A stretch of 64,000 nucleotides of DNA from Oryza sativa Japonica Group (Eukaryota; Streptophyta; Magnoliopsida; Poales; Poaceae), in NCBI RefSeq assembly GCF_034140825.1, contig NC_089037.1:34687001-34751000 (forward strand), given 5' to 3'. Of the stretch, positions 33,530 to 45,258 are shown piece by piece (the stretch's first letter is position 1; every line of letters starts with the position of its first letter). The notes below the pieces were generated by a model, which was not told the origin of the DNA, made no database searches, and saw only the letters and a list, made by a program, of their open reading frames with translations. The translations under genes and the position numbers were made by a program.

Positions 33530-36109
33530 TCACCAATAATCTTCACAAGAGCATTTTCCATCCTCAAACTTATGCAAACACTTTGGATCCTTGATCAGTA
33601 TATGGCGTCCATATTTCTCTGAAACTAGTTTGGCAAAGGTGTGGCAATGGTTACACATCCTTGCAGTTTTGATTATCCTTATGTTTTTGAACTGTGGGGA
33701 ATTAGAAAGCCCAAATGCAATAGCTAGCTTCTCACAATGGACTCCAACAACTTCTTCCTTTTCTTCTTCAACATCTAGAGTTCCAATGCCAATGTCAAGC
33801 ATAGAATGTCCCATCTTAAACATCATCGACTTTAATTCTGCTACTGTATCCTCCAAGCCAACATTATCACCATTTGAGAACACATACACCTTATTCCTGA
33901 TTTCTATTGAACAGCTCTCGACCTCATCTAAATTTCTTCCTTTGTTGGGTGTCATCTCCTCTGGCACATCAACAGTTTTTCCAGTTAGATCTTGCAGACT
34001 AGAACCTAACCTTTGGACTCTGGGATCTCCAGGATCAATCGCAGACAGTTCTCTAGCTGCCAGGTGAGCCAGTCTTACATTTCCATGCATTACAGCTGCA
34101 GTAAGAAATGTGTCCCAGACTGTTGAATTGGGTATCAAAGGCATCTCGTCAATAAGCTCATATGCTTCTTTTAGTCTCCCTGACCGACCAAGAAGATCCA
34201 CCATTGCTGCATAATGGTCTAATTCTGGAGTTATATTGTAATCATTGGCCATGTTGAAAAATGTCTGAGACCCTTCAGATACCTTTCCCGTGAGACCATA
34301 GGCCTTGATAACAGTGACCAAAGTTGTATGATCTGGCACAACACCTTCTTGCTTCATTTGACAGAAAAGATCCAAGGCTTCATTTGGAGAACCATGCAGC
34401 ACATGAGCGAGAATGATACAGTTCCAAGAAATAATGTTCCTTGATGAATGCATATCAAACACAGCACACGCACTAGCAAGATTACCAGATTTTGAATATG
34501 CATTGATAAGTGCATTTGCAATTTTGCCATCCAGTTCTAAATTGTGGTGAAAAATACAGGCATGGATCTCCCGTACTTTCCAGGACGCAACTAGATTTGT
34601 GAATGCTGGAATAATGCTAAGGATGGTAATGTAGTCAGGCCTCCTCAGAAGTGCCTGCATCTGCCGGAATATTCTTATGGCTCTATCATAATAACCATTA
34701 TGCACTGATCCAGCAATGAGTATGTTCCAGGTTGCTGTATCCCTTTTTACTCCATGACTTTCCATCATCTGGAATAGCTCAAAAGCTCTCTCATCATCCC
34801 CATTCCGTATGTACCCTGAGATCATTGTATTCCAGGTTATCACATTGCGCCGAACACCATAGTTTTCCATCTTACAGAAGAGCTCGTATGCTTTGCCACA
34901 ATAACCTGCTTGTGCATACCCTGAAATCATTGAATTCCAGGAGAATATATCCTTGTCAGGTATCCCACTAAATATTCTCCAAGCTGCAACTATTTCTCCA
35001 CATTTTGCATACATGTCAACCAAGGAGTTCCCTGAGAGCACGTTGTTAACACTGCCAACCTTAATAGCATGGCTATGGAGCTCCTTTGCCTGGTTTAGTA
35101 ACTTCAAACTGGCACAAGCTGAGATAGCACATGCAATTGACATGCCGTTAGGTTCAACTCCAGCAAGACGCATCCGAATGAAACATCGAAGTGCCTCATC
35201 ACTCCTATCCATATGAACAAAGCCAGAGACAAGGCTAGTCCATGTGACGACATCCGGTGCAACTCCAGACTCCTCCATCTGCCCAAGCAATTCCATTGCC
35301 ACATCAAGATCCCCGAACCTGGCATAGCTCGAAATCAATGTATTCCACGTAACAACCCCTGGCTGCGTACCTTCCTGCCTCATGGAGTCGAGCAGATGCC
35401 GTGCCTCCTCCCACTCAGCAGACCGGCAATAACCAAAAATCATCGAATTCCATGTGCCCAAGTCCCTGCACACCATCTTGTCAAACACCTTGCGCGCCCA
35501 CCCCAAATCTCCACATTTGGCATACATCACAAGCACCGAGTTCCCAACCGGCACATCCTTTACCCTCCCCATGAACCCTCTCCTGATAGCCATGGAATGG
35601 AGCGCCCTACCAAGCTCAAGGTCCTCGGCATATGCGCACGCCTGTAAAATCCGCGTGATCAGGAACCTGTCCGGGAGCACCCCTTCCTCGACCATGGTCA
35701 CCGCGAGCGCGAGGACGTCACTGTACATTCCCCTGATGGCGTACGCGCCGATCATGGCCGACCAGGCGAGCAGGTCCCTGCGGCCCATTCCGTCGAACAC
35801 CTCCCGTGCGTCCCCGAGCCGCCCCGCGCAGGAATGCACGGTGATGAGTTTGGTCTCCGCGACGAACCGGGGCTCCTCCCTGCTGCTGCTGCGCGCGGGC
35901 GGCGTCGGCCTCGGCTCGTCGCGGGGGATACGGATACGAGCGCTTCTCGATTCTTGGAGCGACGAAAGCGGGAGGGGAGGCGCCTGCGGGGACGCCATGA
36001 CGCGGGGTTCTTGCAGGCGGCCATGGCGGAGCTTGGAGGGGAAGTGGTAGGGTTTGTGGAGGAGGAGGAGGGAGGGGAAGGGAGGAGGATGGAGGAGGAG
36101 GAGCTCCAT
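33530..36109 (-). CDS. PLS-class pentatricopeptide repeat protein with DYW domain
   Basis: An intronless minus-strand frame. I chose the ATG at 36109 (MELLLLHPPPFPSLLLLHK), giving 859 residues, because the frame upstream opens only with GTG. The Ser/Arg/Leu-rich N-terminus suggests organelle targeting. About 15 PPR units follow in P-L-S order, several ending in the typical VYAKCG/MYAKCG and NSMISGY phrases (VMYAKCGDLGWARKVFDKM, WNTMISGYIRNGDDERAFEL). E motifs precede a complete C-terminal DYW domain: HCEKLAIAFGL, CNHC, and HKFEDGKCSCEDYW, keeping the HxE...CxxC deaminase-type zinc site. The first motif has Cys where most have Ser (HSE), which should be tolerated. It resembles Arabidopsis At1g19720 in repeat order and length. 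DYW-PPR proteins edit C to U in organelle RNA; the target is unknown. Confidence 0.93.
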   Translation of the reverse strand: MELLLLHPPPFPSLLLLHKPYHFPSKLRHGRLQEPRVMASPQAPPLPLSSLQESRSARIRIPRDEPRPTPPARSSSREEPRFVAETKLITVHSCAGRLGDAREVFDGMGRRDLLAWSAMIGAYAIRGMYSDVLALAVTMVEEGVLPDRFLITRILQACAYAEDLELGRALHSMAIRRGFMGRVKDVPVGNSVLVMYAKCGDLGWARKVFDKMVCRDLGTWNSMIFGYCRSAEWEEARHLLDSMRQEGTQPGVVTWNTLISSYARFGDLDVAMELLGQMEESGVAPDVVTWTSLVSGFVHMDRSDEALRCFIRMRLAGVEPNGMSIACAISACASLKLLNQAKELHSHAIKVGSVNNVLSGNSLVDMYAKCGEIVAAWRIFSGIPDKDIFSWNSMISGYAQAGYCGKAYELFCKMENYGVRRNVITWNTMISGYIRNGDDERAFELFQMMESHGVKRDTATWNILIAGSVHNGYYDRAIRIFRQMQALLRRPDYITILSIIPAFTNLVASWKVREIHACIFHHNLELDGKIANALINAYSKSGNLASACAVFDMHSSRNIISWNCIILAHVLHGSPNEALDLFCQMKQEGVVPDHTTLVTVIKAYGLTGKVSEGSQTFFNMANDYNITPELDHYAAMVDLLGRSGRLKEAYELIDEMPLIPNSTVWDTFLTAAVMHGNVRLAHLAARELSAIDPGDPRVQRLGSSLQDLTGKTVDVPEEMTPNKGRNLDEVESCSIEIRNKVYVFSNGDNVGLEDTVAELKSMMFKMGHSMLDIGIGTLDVEEEKEEVVGVHCEKLAIAFGLSNSPQFKNIRIIKTARMCNHCHTFAKLVSEKYGRHILIKDPKCLHKFEDGKCSCEDYW

Positions 36110-36223
36110 GGGAGGAGAGGGAGCTTCGATTCTTGGGAGGGTTGGGCTTTCTGCATTATCCTCTCGGTTTTTCTTCCGCTTGGAGCCGACGCCAGCGAGC
36201 GGTTGGATCCACGGCACGTCCAC

Positions 36224-37984
36224 GCGTCGCCCATCCGGATTTTTTTTCCCCTATATGCTCTGTAATAAAAATCGCCATATGGTTATAGGAATTTTAGCTT
36301 TTCTTGGTAGGTTTTATTTTTTTATTACACGGGAAACGCACATGTACCCACACCGTCGGGCACGGACATCACACTATAACAATATGAGTGTACCCCTAAC
36401 ACACGTTTGAAAAGACGGGGGCTAACGACATATTCTTGGCCGAGTCCACTAAATCTTTATGGAAAGTGTGTGCACGTGTACGTGATATTCATGGCCTGTT
36501 AACCACTAGGATTTGAACCATAGTGGATGCATTTTCACTTTTGTCGGTCGGTTTTGTTTGCAACTTGATGGTGCATAAAAACTTCTTCATGCTCTAAGAC
36601 AAACTTTCTTCTTTTTTTTTTCTCTCTATTTAAGAGCGCTCAAGCCAATAAGCTTCCTCACCTCTCCGTTTTTTGTGGCTTACGCTATTGGATCGACTAT
36701 TGTTTCTCGCCGCCTTGTAACCTGTCCCGATTGACCCTAACATTGATACTATCCACCCACCACTGGCCTTCTTCATGAATAATGGTTACAGTGGCGCTAC
36801 CTCCACCTCACTGGATTGCTCTCACCATTGCCTATAACATGCGTCGAGATCCTCTACAATATGCAGTACTACTCACTGGTGTGTCAGTGAGCGTGTAGCA
36901 ATGTAGAGGATATGCATCCTCTACAACATACCTTCGTACCCGCTGCACCAACTAACTTGACCACCCTCACCCTAAACCAGTGACATAATCCTGCCACCTT
37001 AGCTTGGGAAGCCATGACAAAATGCACGACATGACATTGTTGTTTGTCGGGACAGTTTGATGAGATAAGATTGTGGTTCATCCAAAGGCTCAGCCTTGTT
37101 TTTTTTTTCTGATTGAGATGTAGATTTTTTTCTTTGGTTTTGCTAGCACTTTTCTCAAACTACTATCCGACGTGTTTCGTGCGAAAACTTTCTACGTAAA
37201 AGTTATTTTAAAATATCAAATAAATCATTTTTCCAAGTTAGTAATAATTAATACTCACCTAGTCATACACTAATGACTTGTCTCGTTTCGCATACGCTGA
37301 AAATGTGATGACCATTTGATTTCAGTCGGATGGCCGAGGTTGATGGCCGAGGTAGTTGGCAGACATATAAGAAAATCTCAGCTGATTATAAGAAAATATA
37401 AGTGGTGTTAAACACCAATTAAATTTCGTTTAATTAAATATGTATAAACAAATCAGTTGAATGTTAGATATCTTACAACATAACAAAGTTTAATGGAAAA
37501 AAAATGCTCATACCAATTTAAGCGATGCGATTTTTTTGTCATATTCATATTTGAAAAAGTCAAAAAATCCACATGTACATGGAAGAAAGTTTTTTTTTTA
37601 ATATAAAATTTTGTAGTATTAAATTTCAAGGATCATTTGATTAATTACCAAACGTGCCTGATTTTTATCGAAATAGAAACAACCTTTTATGCAAATACAA
37701 ATAGTTTTCTGTTCAACTACTGATAGCATTATCTCAATATGAGTGTTTTTTTTAGATAATGGATCTCAATATGAGTGTTAGATACTTAGATATCCTAAGT
37801 TCTGAGCTTGAGTAGATCAGCTCTGATGATTAGCATCCCAACCAATCAGAAATTCTGAACATGTTCGGCGAGGTGCTTGCTATTGATTAGACTTCTGCAA
37901 GCACATCGTAATGATTAAATTAAAGGAGAAGAAAAGGGTAAGAGAAAGATAAAGAAACTCAAATTTTATTGAACCCCAAGTTCC
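36224..37984. other. intergenic upstream of the PPR gene and the duplicated block
   Basis: No gene is recognised. A decayed relative of the MITE at 30,442 lies at about 37,125-37,301 (TCAAACTACT...ATGACTTGTCTCGTTTCGCATACG). The rest is AT-rich. Confidence 0.5.
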
Positions 37985-38570
37985 ATTACTCTGAAAACTA
38001 TATGTGTGTGTGCATCACATCTCAAACAAAGCTGAAAAAGAAAAAGATAAGTGGGTACCAACTGGAAGATCGATCTCGACTAACAAACAACGCATACATA
38101 CACACATGTTTGGCAATTGGTTGCTTCGACAAAAAGAAAGAGATCTCCAAACAAGTATGAGTCTATGAGAGTCTATGTGAGATCTCGTACCAGCAGAGTC
38201 CACTCACTCATGGCGAAGAGCACTGCACTGACCTAACCATTCATCGAACAGCCAGCCTCATGATCAAGACTTGGATACACGGCCAGCTTTTAAGTTTGCT
38301 TTACTCAAGGACCAATAGATAGATCATCCAAGAAGATGAAAAATAATACATAGCTCATCTACTTTAGCTATACCAGTTTCAGACAGGAAATGTACAGGGG
38401 CAAAATGGTCAGTTCTGAAAGTGAGCAATGGCACTATAAAATCCTCCTCATTGGCATAACATTGTTGGAAGCAATCAAGCAAGGTTATAGTACTAAATTC
38501 TTTTCGTCTTCTCTGCTCTTAGCATCTCTTCCTCCTCCTCTGTTCATCTCCTCCATCCACACAGTCTAGG
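37985..38570. repeat. local duplication, copy B (phytocyanin 5' region)
   Basis: This copy directly precedes the phytocyanin start codon at 38,581, so it includes that gene's 5' UTR and proximal promoter. It matches 31,265-31,722 over most of its length, with an extra block of about 190 bp at roughly 38,165-38,350. The paired copies lie about 6.7 kb apart in the same orientation, with the PPR gene between them. Confidence 0.9.
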
Positions 38571-38580
38571 TAGCACGGCA

Positions 38581-41441
38581 ATGGCAATGGCCATGAACAG
38601 TGTGCTGGTGCTGATGCTCGGGCTCGCAATGGCGGCGACATCGTCGGCGGCGGTCTACAAGGTCGGCGACACCTCCGGCTGGACCATCCTCGGCAATGTC
38701 AATTACACTGACTGGGCTGTCAAGAAGACCTTCCATGTTGGGGACACCATAGGCAAGCTCTCTCATTTCTCACTCTAATTTTCAGTTCTTCCCAAGCAGT
38801 TTTTATCTTTTTTTTTTTCGCGAACATGCAAAAGGCTTGCGTGTCAATACACATTTGAAATACATGCAATCTGTGGTTCTTAATGGATTATACACATTGA
38901 AATATCTGAATAATGAACCTTTGTTTGCTTTGTATATGTAGAAGTAGAATGTTTGCTCAGTGCCAAGGCTAGTTAATTTTGATCGTGTAAATTTTTCAGT
39001 GCTAGATCCAGTGCTAGTAACTTCGGCCTTTTGTTCATTGCATATATTCGCTACAGCTTACTACAAGTAGTTTCTAGCTAGTTTAGCATTTGTATTTCAG
39101 TGATTTTCTTTTCGTTGGTGAAATGTGTGAATAAGCCAGCATTGTTCGAGAAAATTAATAAAATTGGACTATTAATATGTTAAGCAGTAATTGTCCATTC
39201 TTTCCTTCACCCAAGCTAGCTTACTGCTGCAAAGAGATGGAATGTTAATGAACAGTCACCCTCACCGGTGTACTTTACAACCCACCTTACCTCTTTTGTC
39301 TTGCGTTTAGATGAAGAGTCTCACTTTAACCACGCCATTGACAGCGAAATTTGGGTTAAAAAAAGAAGGCCAATTTATCTCAACTTTCTTGCACTTCACA
39401 GTTCACACTTCTAGTCTTGAAGGCGTTTCACGAATATTGCGCCGTGTGCTGCTACCTTTGCATAGAACTAGCATGATCCATAAATTTTTCTCATGGACCA
39501 TCTGAACTGCTATTCAGAAAGCCTCAGAAATGGTAGTGTTGGTGAGCACAATTACTAGGCCATGGCATATGTGGCTGTTTCATTTATTGTGCTCATTGGA
39601 CATTGGCTACAGGATCTTGCAGATCCTGAACTTGCGTGTACCTGGATGTCCTGTACATGATCCAACAATGCCGGCTGAAATTTTTTAGTTTTATTGAGGT
39701 AGTTATTTCAGTTGCCATAGAAATTTTGATCCAAAACTCTAGGAGATAAATTATACTTATGTATCAAATGGCCAGTAGCTCAATCTACTTATCAATATAC
39801 TATTCATCTGACAGTATGCTATTTGTCAACTACTGATTAGTTGTAAAGCTAATCACTTTTGACACTTTTTTCCTATGAGTAGTATAGAAGCATCCAAATG
39901 CATGCTTTGTTCACAACTTGCTCTTGGTGTAAAAAGAGGTGCTTTGTATGAATCCTTTTGACAGGTAGATACAGTACCTTATGTTGCACGTTTTTAGTTT
40001 CGTTCCTCACACTTCTCTTCCTGCCGCCTTCGCGTGATCAATTTGGTACCAAAAGATGATGAAAATTTCAAAAGATATATCTTGTTTGAAAAAAGATAAA
40101 ATTTGCACTACGTCTGTCCTTGTGGACTTGTGATGATCATGGCGTCAAATGGAGCACTTCCTCCGGTTTACATATATTTGACGTTAAGGACAAGGTTCAA
40201 TCAAACTTTTAAAATCTCAACTACTAATTTTATATTAGAACGAGTTTATAAAATCTAATAGGTTTCGATATTGTGACAGTATTTCGAGCAAATCTACATC
40301 GATTTGGCACCAAATTGAGTACTTCCTCCGGTTATAAAAGCTTATAGTTTAGGACAAAATTCTTATAAACCTATAAAATTCTACTCCCTCCGCTTCATAT
40401 TATAATTCGTTTGACTTTTTTTCATTTAAACTTCTTTAGATTTAACCAAATTTATAGAAAAATATAATAACATTTTCAATACAAAACAAATATATTATCA
40501 AAACATATTTAATGTTAAATTGGATTAAACTAATTTGGTGTGGTCGATATATTACTATATATTCCGATAAGTTTAGTCAAACCTTAAGAACTTTGACGAA
40601 GAAAAAATCAAACAACTTATAATATCAAACGGAGGGAGTAACCATTAACGATCCGGCATTATGGAAGTACTTTTCGAGCAAATCTACATCGAGTTGATCA
40701 TGGTGCCAAATTTTAGGCCCCATCATTTAGTTTTTCCCCTAATAAGCCAAAACGGTTTATTAGAAAATAAAATAAATTTATAGGTAAAATTTTTATATAT
40801 GTGTTTTTGGTGACTTAAAAGCCAATGCTAAAAAAGAAACTATGTTGAAAATATCTCAAAATCAATATCAAAATTAAGTTTGAAAATTTAAAATTTGGCT
40901 TTTTCTTTAGCTTATTAGGCCATCCGATGGGAGCTTTTTTTTTTCTAAAAAATGGTTTAATTTAATTTTATTATTTTGGGCAGAGTTCAAGTACCCGCAG
41001 GGGATTCACAACGTGGTGGAGGTGAAGAAGGCGGACTACGACAGCTGCACCAACTCGTCGCCGATCGCCACGCACACCTCCGGCGACGACAAGATCGCCA
41101 TCAAGGCCGCCGGCCACCGCTTCTTCATCTGCGGCGTCCCCGGCCACTGCGCCGCCGGCCAGAAGGTCAACATCCGCGTCCTCAAGCCACAGCGCTCCTC
41201 CTCCTCTGACGCCCCTTCCCCGGCGCCCGCCGCCTCCAAGCGCGGCGCCGCCGCCGCGCCGTCCCCCGCCGTCTCGTCGTCGCCGCCGGAGTCCTCCTCC
41301 CCCACCACGGACAGCTCGTCCTCCTCCACGACCACCGCTCCGGCGCCCAACGCCAGCGCCGCCGCCGGCGGCGGCGGCGCTAAGGCGGCCTTCGCTGCCG
41401 TGGCGTTGGCGCTGGTCGCCGCCACGGCGATGCTACAGTAG
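38581..41441 (+). CDS. phytocyanin (blue copper protein), 209 aa
   Basis: Exons 38581-38752 and 40984-41441 join in frame. A signal peptide (residues 1-23, VLVLMLGLAMAATSSAA) leads into a plastocyanin-like domain: VYKVGDTSGWTI, DWAVKKTFHVGDTIEFKYPQ, then exon 2. The copper site is complete in its usual form: His in GIHNVVEV, Cys in FFICGVPG, His in GHC and an axial Gln in AAGQKV, as in stellacyanin-type proteins. Cys in DYDSC and GHC make the expected disulfide. A Pro/Ser/Thr/Ala-rich stalk (APSPAPAAS, SSSSSTTTAPAP) likely bears arabinogalactan, and the last 20 residues (AAFAAVALALVAATAML) suit GPI anchoring. The intron is 2,231 bp and appears to be GC-AG: exon 1 ends ACCATAG|GCAAGC. The joined GAG TTC gives the conserved DTIxFKY. 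Confidence 0.92.
40384..40638. mobile_element. Stowaway MITE in phytocyanin intron
   Basis: TA duplications at 40382-40383 and 40639-40640 with ends CTCCCTCCGCTTCATATTAT and ATAATATCAAACGGAGGGAG. Inside the large intron. Confidence 0.92.
40713..40940. mobile_element. MITE-like element near the intron acceptor
   Basis: Ends GGCCCCATCATTTAG and GGCCATCCGATGGGAGC look like eroded inverted repeats. The interior (AATAAGCC, CTTATTAGG, GTTGAAAATATCTC, AAATTTGGC) matches AT-rich blocks near 21,495-21,690 and 58,065-58,225, so this is a dispersed family. It ends about 45 bp before the exon 2 acceptor. Confidence 0.55.
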
Positions 41442-42037
41442 AATCAATTTCGATATATGATCCAGTGTTCGTATGCATTGATCGATGCATCTATCTCCGG
41501 TTGATGATTCTCTCTCTCTCGCCATGATCGATGCATCTATCTCCTGTCGATTCTTTCACCGTGGTTTGTGTTGATTTTTGATTTCTTGATCGATTTCAGA
41601 TATATGTGGATTGTGTTCAGACACTCTACTGTTTTCCCGCGGGTTTATAACCGTTTTTTTTTTTTTGTTGTTGTTGTTTTTTTGACTTCGATGTAACCAT
41701 GGACACATTTTGTACTCAGACTAGTGGTCTTTGAAGCATTTTACTACTCGATCGTTTGGTAAAATAGTGTTGATTCAAACACTCCCATCTGTTGTTGAAG
41801 TTGAACTTGCAGACTATCTGGAGAGAAGAAAGATAAGACTGAAAAACAAATACTGAATTCATACCCAGACGAAACTGTTACGTACACACTGAACAAACTT
41901 ACTACTTTTTTATGACACGAATTGACCAAATAAAACACCACATCTCGCTGGGTTCAGAGAAGTACACACTGATCAAACAGTTGTTCTTTTTATTGCACAC
42001 TTATGAAGATGATAATTACCACACCTTGCTCTGTTCT

Positions 42038-45000
42038 TCAGATCTCTGGCTGCTTGTCCAGAGGTTTCCGAGCCAAGACGAAGAAAATGGGCGTGAAGAT
42101 CCCTTCCCTGGAAATGAAAATCACACTTCATTAAGCAGCGTTGTTTAAAAAAAGATGCAGCATTCATTCAGCAGCATTACTGTTTCGGAGATTGATATAA
42201 ATTCGGCACAAATTCAAAATTTTCTTGCTTCAGATTTGCTCGAGGCCGATCAACTTACTTGGCGCCCTTCACAAGCCCTTCGGCCGCGGTCTCAAGAAAG
42301 CTGGAGACCCTCAGGCTGCCCTGTGGGGCAACATGGAGGCACTCGAGCGTCTTTACCTGAAGATTTTTGAAGGTAAATTAAGACGTCAATTGCACTCTAC
42401 CAACAATTCATTTACTTCCGTACTCGCTCCGTCTTAAAATGTAGTAGTAACTTATAACTGAATTCGACACAAATAATACTACAAATCTAGATTGGAGTAC
42501 ATGGTATATCAGTAAAATGTTACGAACCAGCATGTGAGTGATGAAGCGGCCGACACGGGTGAGACGGAAGCCATTGAGTGAGAACTGGCTGGAATCAAGA
42601 GGCAGGTACCATGGCAACGGCGAATCCTCTGCCAGATCCTTCACCGATACAACCTTCAAACACATCATCACAAAGATAAATCTTGATCTTTGATGATCTA
42701 GCTATAAAGAGATGCACTTGATAGTGCAGTGACAACGGATGTGTGGTGTCAACCCTAAGGTTCCGTGTTCAATCCTCAATACGCTCACACTAATAAATGT
42801 TTGGAGGGACGTCTCTCTTCAGATCTCATTTAAGATAAATGTTTGGAGGGACGTCTCTTTTCAGGTCTCATTTAAGATCTAGCCCTAAACGATCACAGTT
42901 ACATGTTGTACAAATGTTAGTCCATTTTTTTAGATTTTTTTTATGATTATTTGAATGTTGTTCGAACAAACAAGGAGATATCTCTTCCCTCAAGAAATTA
43001 AAAGAGTTTCTCCTATTTTTAATGTTGTGATGTGTAGTATTTGGAGTAGAGCTCACCTCAAAGCCCGCGTCTTTGAGAGCCTGGATGCACTGTTTGGTGG
43101 TTCTGATGTCTGGAAGGCCATTGCCGAGCTCGATCTCGGCCTTGATGCTCCGGTGCCTCGAGTTGCCTGGATCATACTTGTCGGTCATGCACCACTCGTC
43201 CAACGCGAACAACTGCCCTGGTTTCAGCACTCGGCAGATCTCCCTGTAGACACCAACCTACATGTACAAGTTAATTCACCAAGATAATAAGTTTTCATGT
43301 TACCAACCTAGTACCTCAGTTCCAAAATATAGCAACCTAATATCGTATATTTTAGACTTATCTAGATAGTTATATTTTAGAACGGAAGTAATAGTACTTA
43401 CCTATATACTTTCTCTATCCTAAAAAATACTAAACTTAGGCGGGAGATGTGATCCGTATAACGAACTTAAACAAAATTCTGTCCATGTTACTTGTACTAT
43501 GAGGGATCGTATCCCTTTTTAGATTTATTTTTTTTTGGAACGAAATGAGTAGTGATATGATACAGGAAAATAAATGAGCTAAGCATACAGCATCAGGGGC
43601 ATGGCATGTCGCCTCGATGGCGTAGGCTGCGTCGAAGGTGGCATCAGGGATAGGCATGTTCATGAAGTCAGCCTGCATGACAATTCTTGCTTTTGTCACC
43701 TAAAACTGAATTGGTGATTGGAGGGCATGTATATATGTCTCTACCTTGACAAAGTTGCAGGTTTCACTCAAACCGACAGAAAAGTTGAGTTCCTGCACAA
43801 TGAAGATCAAATTAACTTTTAAGTGTTGATCTAGCTCATGGTGAAAAATCCATGTCTTCATCTTGATAATATATGCATAACATATTTCAAATAATTCACA
43901 TCTAACTCTGTAAAAGAAATGCACATGGTTAAATAAAATGCAGAACTCGTTACCTTGCCCCTTGATATCTGGTACGCATTGTTGTTCAGTCCAGTCACCG
44001 ATGCTGAGCTATAATTAGTAGCATTGGAATAATTATAGTTCGCTTGATTTTTATCTCTGAATTTGTGAAATTGGCAACAGGAAATTGTCACCTGAATCTG
44101 GCAATCTCTCTCAAGGGTCCTCCAATGCCACACCCCACGTCTAGGACCTGCAATATATGCACAGGGAAAAATGACTCCACTATGAAGATTAGAAACAATC
44201 ACATTTATAGTTAATAGATTATTCTCTTTTCTTGAACTGTAATTAATAGTAGTATAACATTGACCTTCATGCCCTTCTTGAGGCCGAGTTGCAAGGCCAG
44301 AAAATGCTCATGACGCTTAAGGCTTTCGCGTAAAGTTTCTCCTTGCCATCTGAAAGATAATCAGCGAAGAAAAACAAAATCAGAATAACCTAAAGCCCAT
44401 CCAAACAAACTTAATTAGTGGCAAAATTATGGCGTGGCAAAATTATGGCATGACCTGCTGCCGAAATGGAATGATTCTCCCCAGCCGTATTCGTAGAAAC
44501 TGGTGACAAGATCATAATACTTGTTTGCCTGATGCATTAAATTTGGCACTAATTAGTTTGGTTATAACCTCCAAAATTCTCGTTGCTAATTCAATTGATC
44601 GATTTCACATGAGCTATATGCAAATTATTATGAAAAACAACTACTCCAGCTAAAAAGGTACCAAATCAGCGTAGTTGGATGTCCTTGATTCCACTTCACC
44701 TCCATAAATTTCATGATAATTCTCATACCTGACACGATGGAACACCTGAACATTTTAGTGTGTGATTGTTGAACAAAGGGGCAGCATAAACGAAGCGAGA
44801 AACGACTGGCGAGTTGGTCAAAACCTGTTAGAGTGAAGTACACCAGTGGTCTGTCTAAACTTAAATGGATATGTTATATAGGTTCCTAAATTTATCATAG
44901 GTGTATCCAGATTCAAACGAGTTCTAACAGTCTAACCTGCTACGTGCACTGATATGACATGCCATGTTGACGCATACGTGTTAATGGAGCCTACATGTCA

Positions 45001-45258
45001 TTCATATAAAAATAATAAAATTAAAAAAAAAACATATTTTCTTCTCTCCCCCCCTAATCTCCTGTAGGCCCCGTAAGTGCACTTAACTCAAATTTATTAA
45101 TTGTTACTATATCACTATAAAATTCAAGCATAATTAATTAACGTATTAGAAGGGTAAATAAAGTATGTGCAGTACTGATCCACGGCCGATTTGACTTGCT
45201 CCTTTCTGATCTTCCCTCCTAATCCTGAAGCAAGATCCAGGGCACTCGTCTTCGACAT
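42038..45258 (-). CDS. sterol C24-methyltransferase (SMT1-like), 348 aa
   Basis: Twelve minus-strand exons (45258-45176, 44728-44662, 44528-44455, 44349-44265, 44147-44092, 44008-43954, 43792-43745, 43672-43589, 43257-43057, 42653-42528, 42356-42259, 42107-42038) join in frame at GT-AG sites. The start [20 protein letters not shown] is the usual SMT1 start. Family motifs are complete: [12 protein letters not shown] (sterol-binding region I), [17 protein letters not shown] (SAM motif I), IEATCHAPD, and the C-terminal [12 protein letters not shown] and [14 protein letters not shown]. The enzyme methylates cycloartenol at C24, the first committed step to phytosterols, on the ER. Odd points: [10 protein letters not shown] has Asp where SMT1 usually has Tyr (VYEWC), and [10 protein letters not shown] differs from the usual GVSGTCDFVK. 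It looks like a diverged paralogue with all key motifs kept. Length is within the family's 340-350. Confidence 0.94.
42794..42877. repeat. 42-bp tandem duplication in SMT intron
   Basis: ATAAATGTTTGGAGGGACGT and its continuation occur twice with a 42-bp period and two differences, inside the intron between exons 9 and 10. Just before it, GGTTCCGTGTTCAATCCTC belongs to a sequence seen repeatedly in grass genomes. Confidence 0.85.
43314..43388. mobile_element. short decayed Stowaway-like MITE in SMT intron
   Basis: CCTCAGTTCCAAAATATAG and the complementary TATATTTTAGAACGGAAG enclose a 75-bp hairpin with TA-like flanks. The ends are mutated relative to CTCCCTCCG. Confidence 0.55.

Noticed and set aside
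35213-36050. Two open frames on the plus strand over the PPR gene
   Set aside because: Antisense shadows of the long PPR coding frame; no family likeness.
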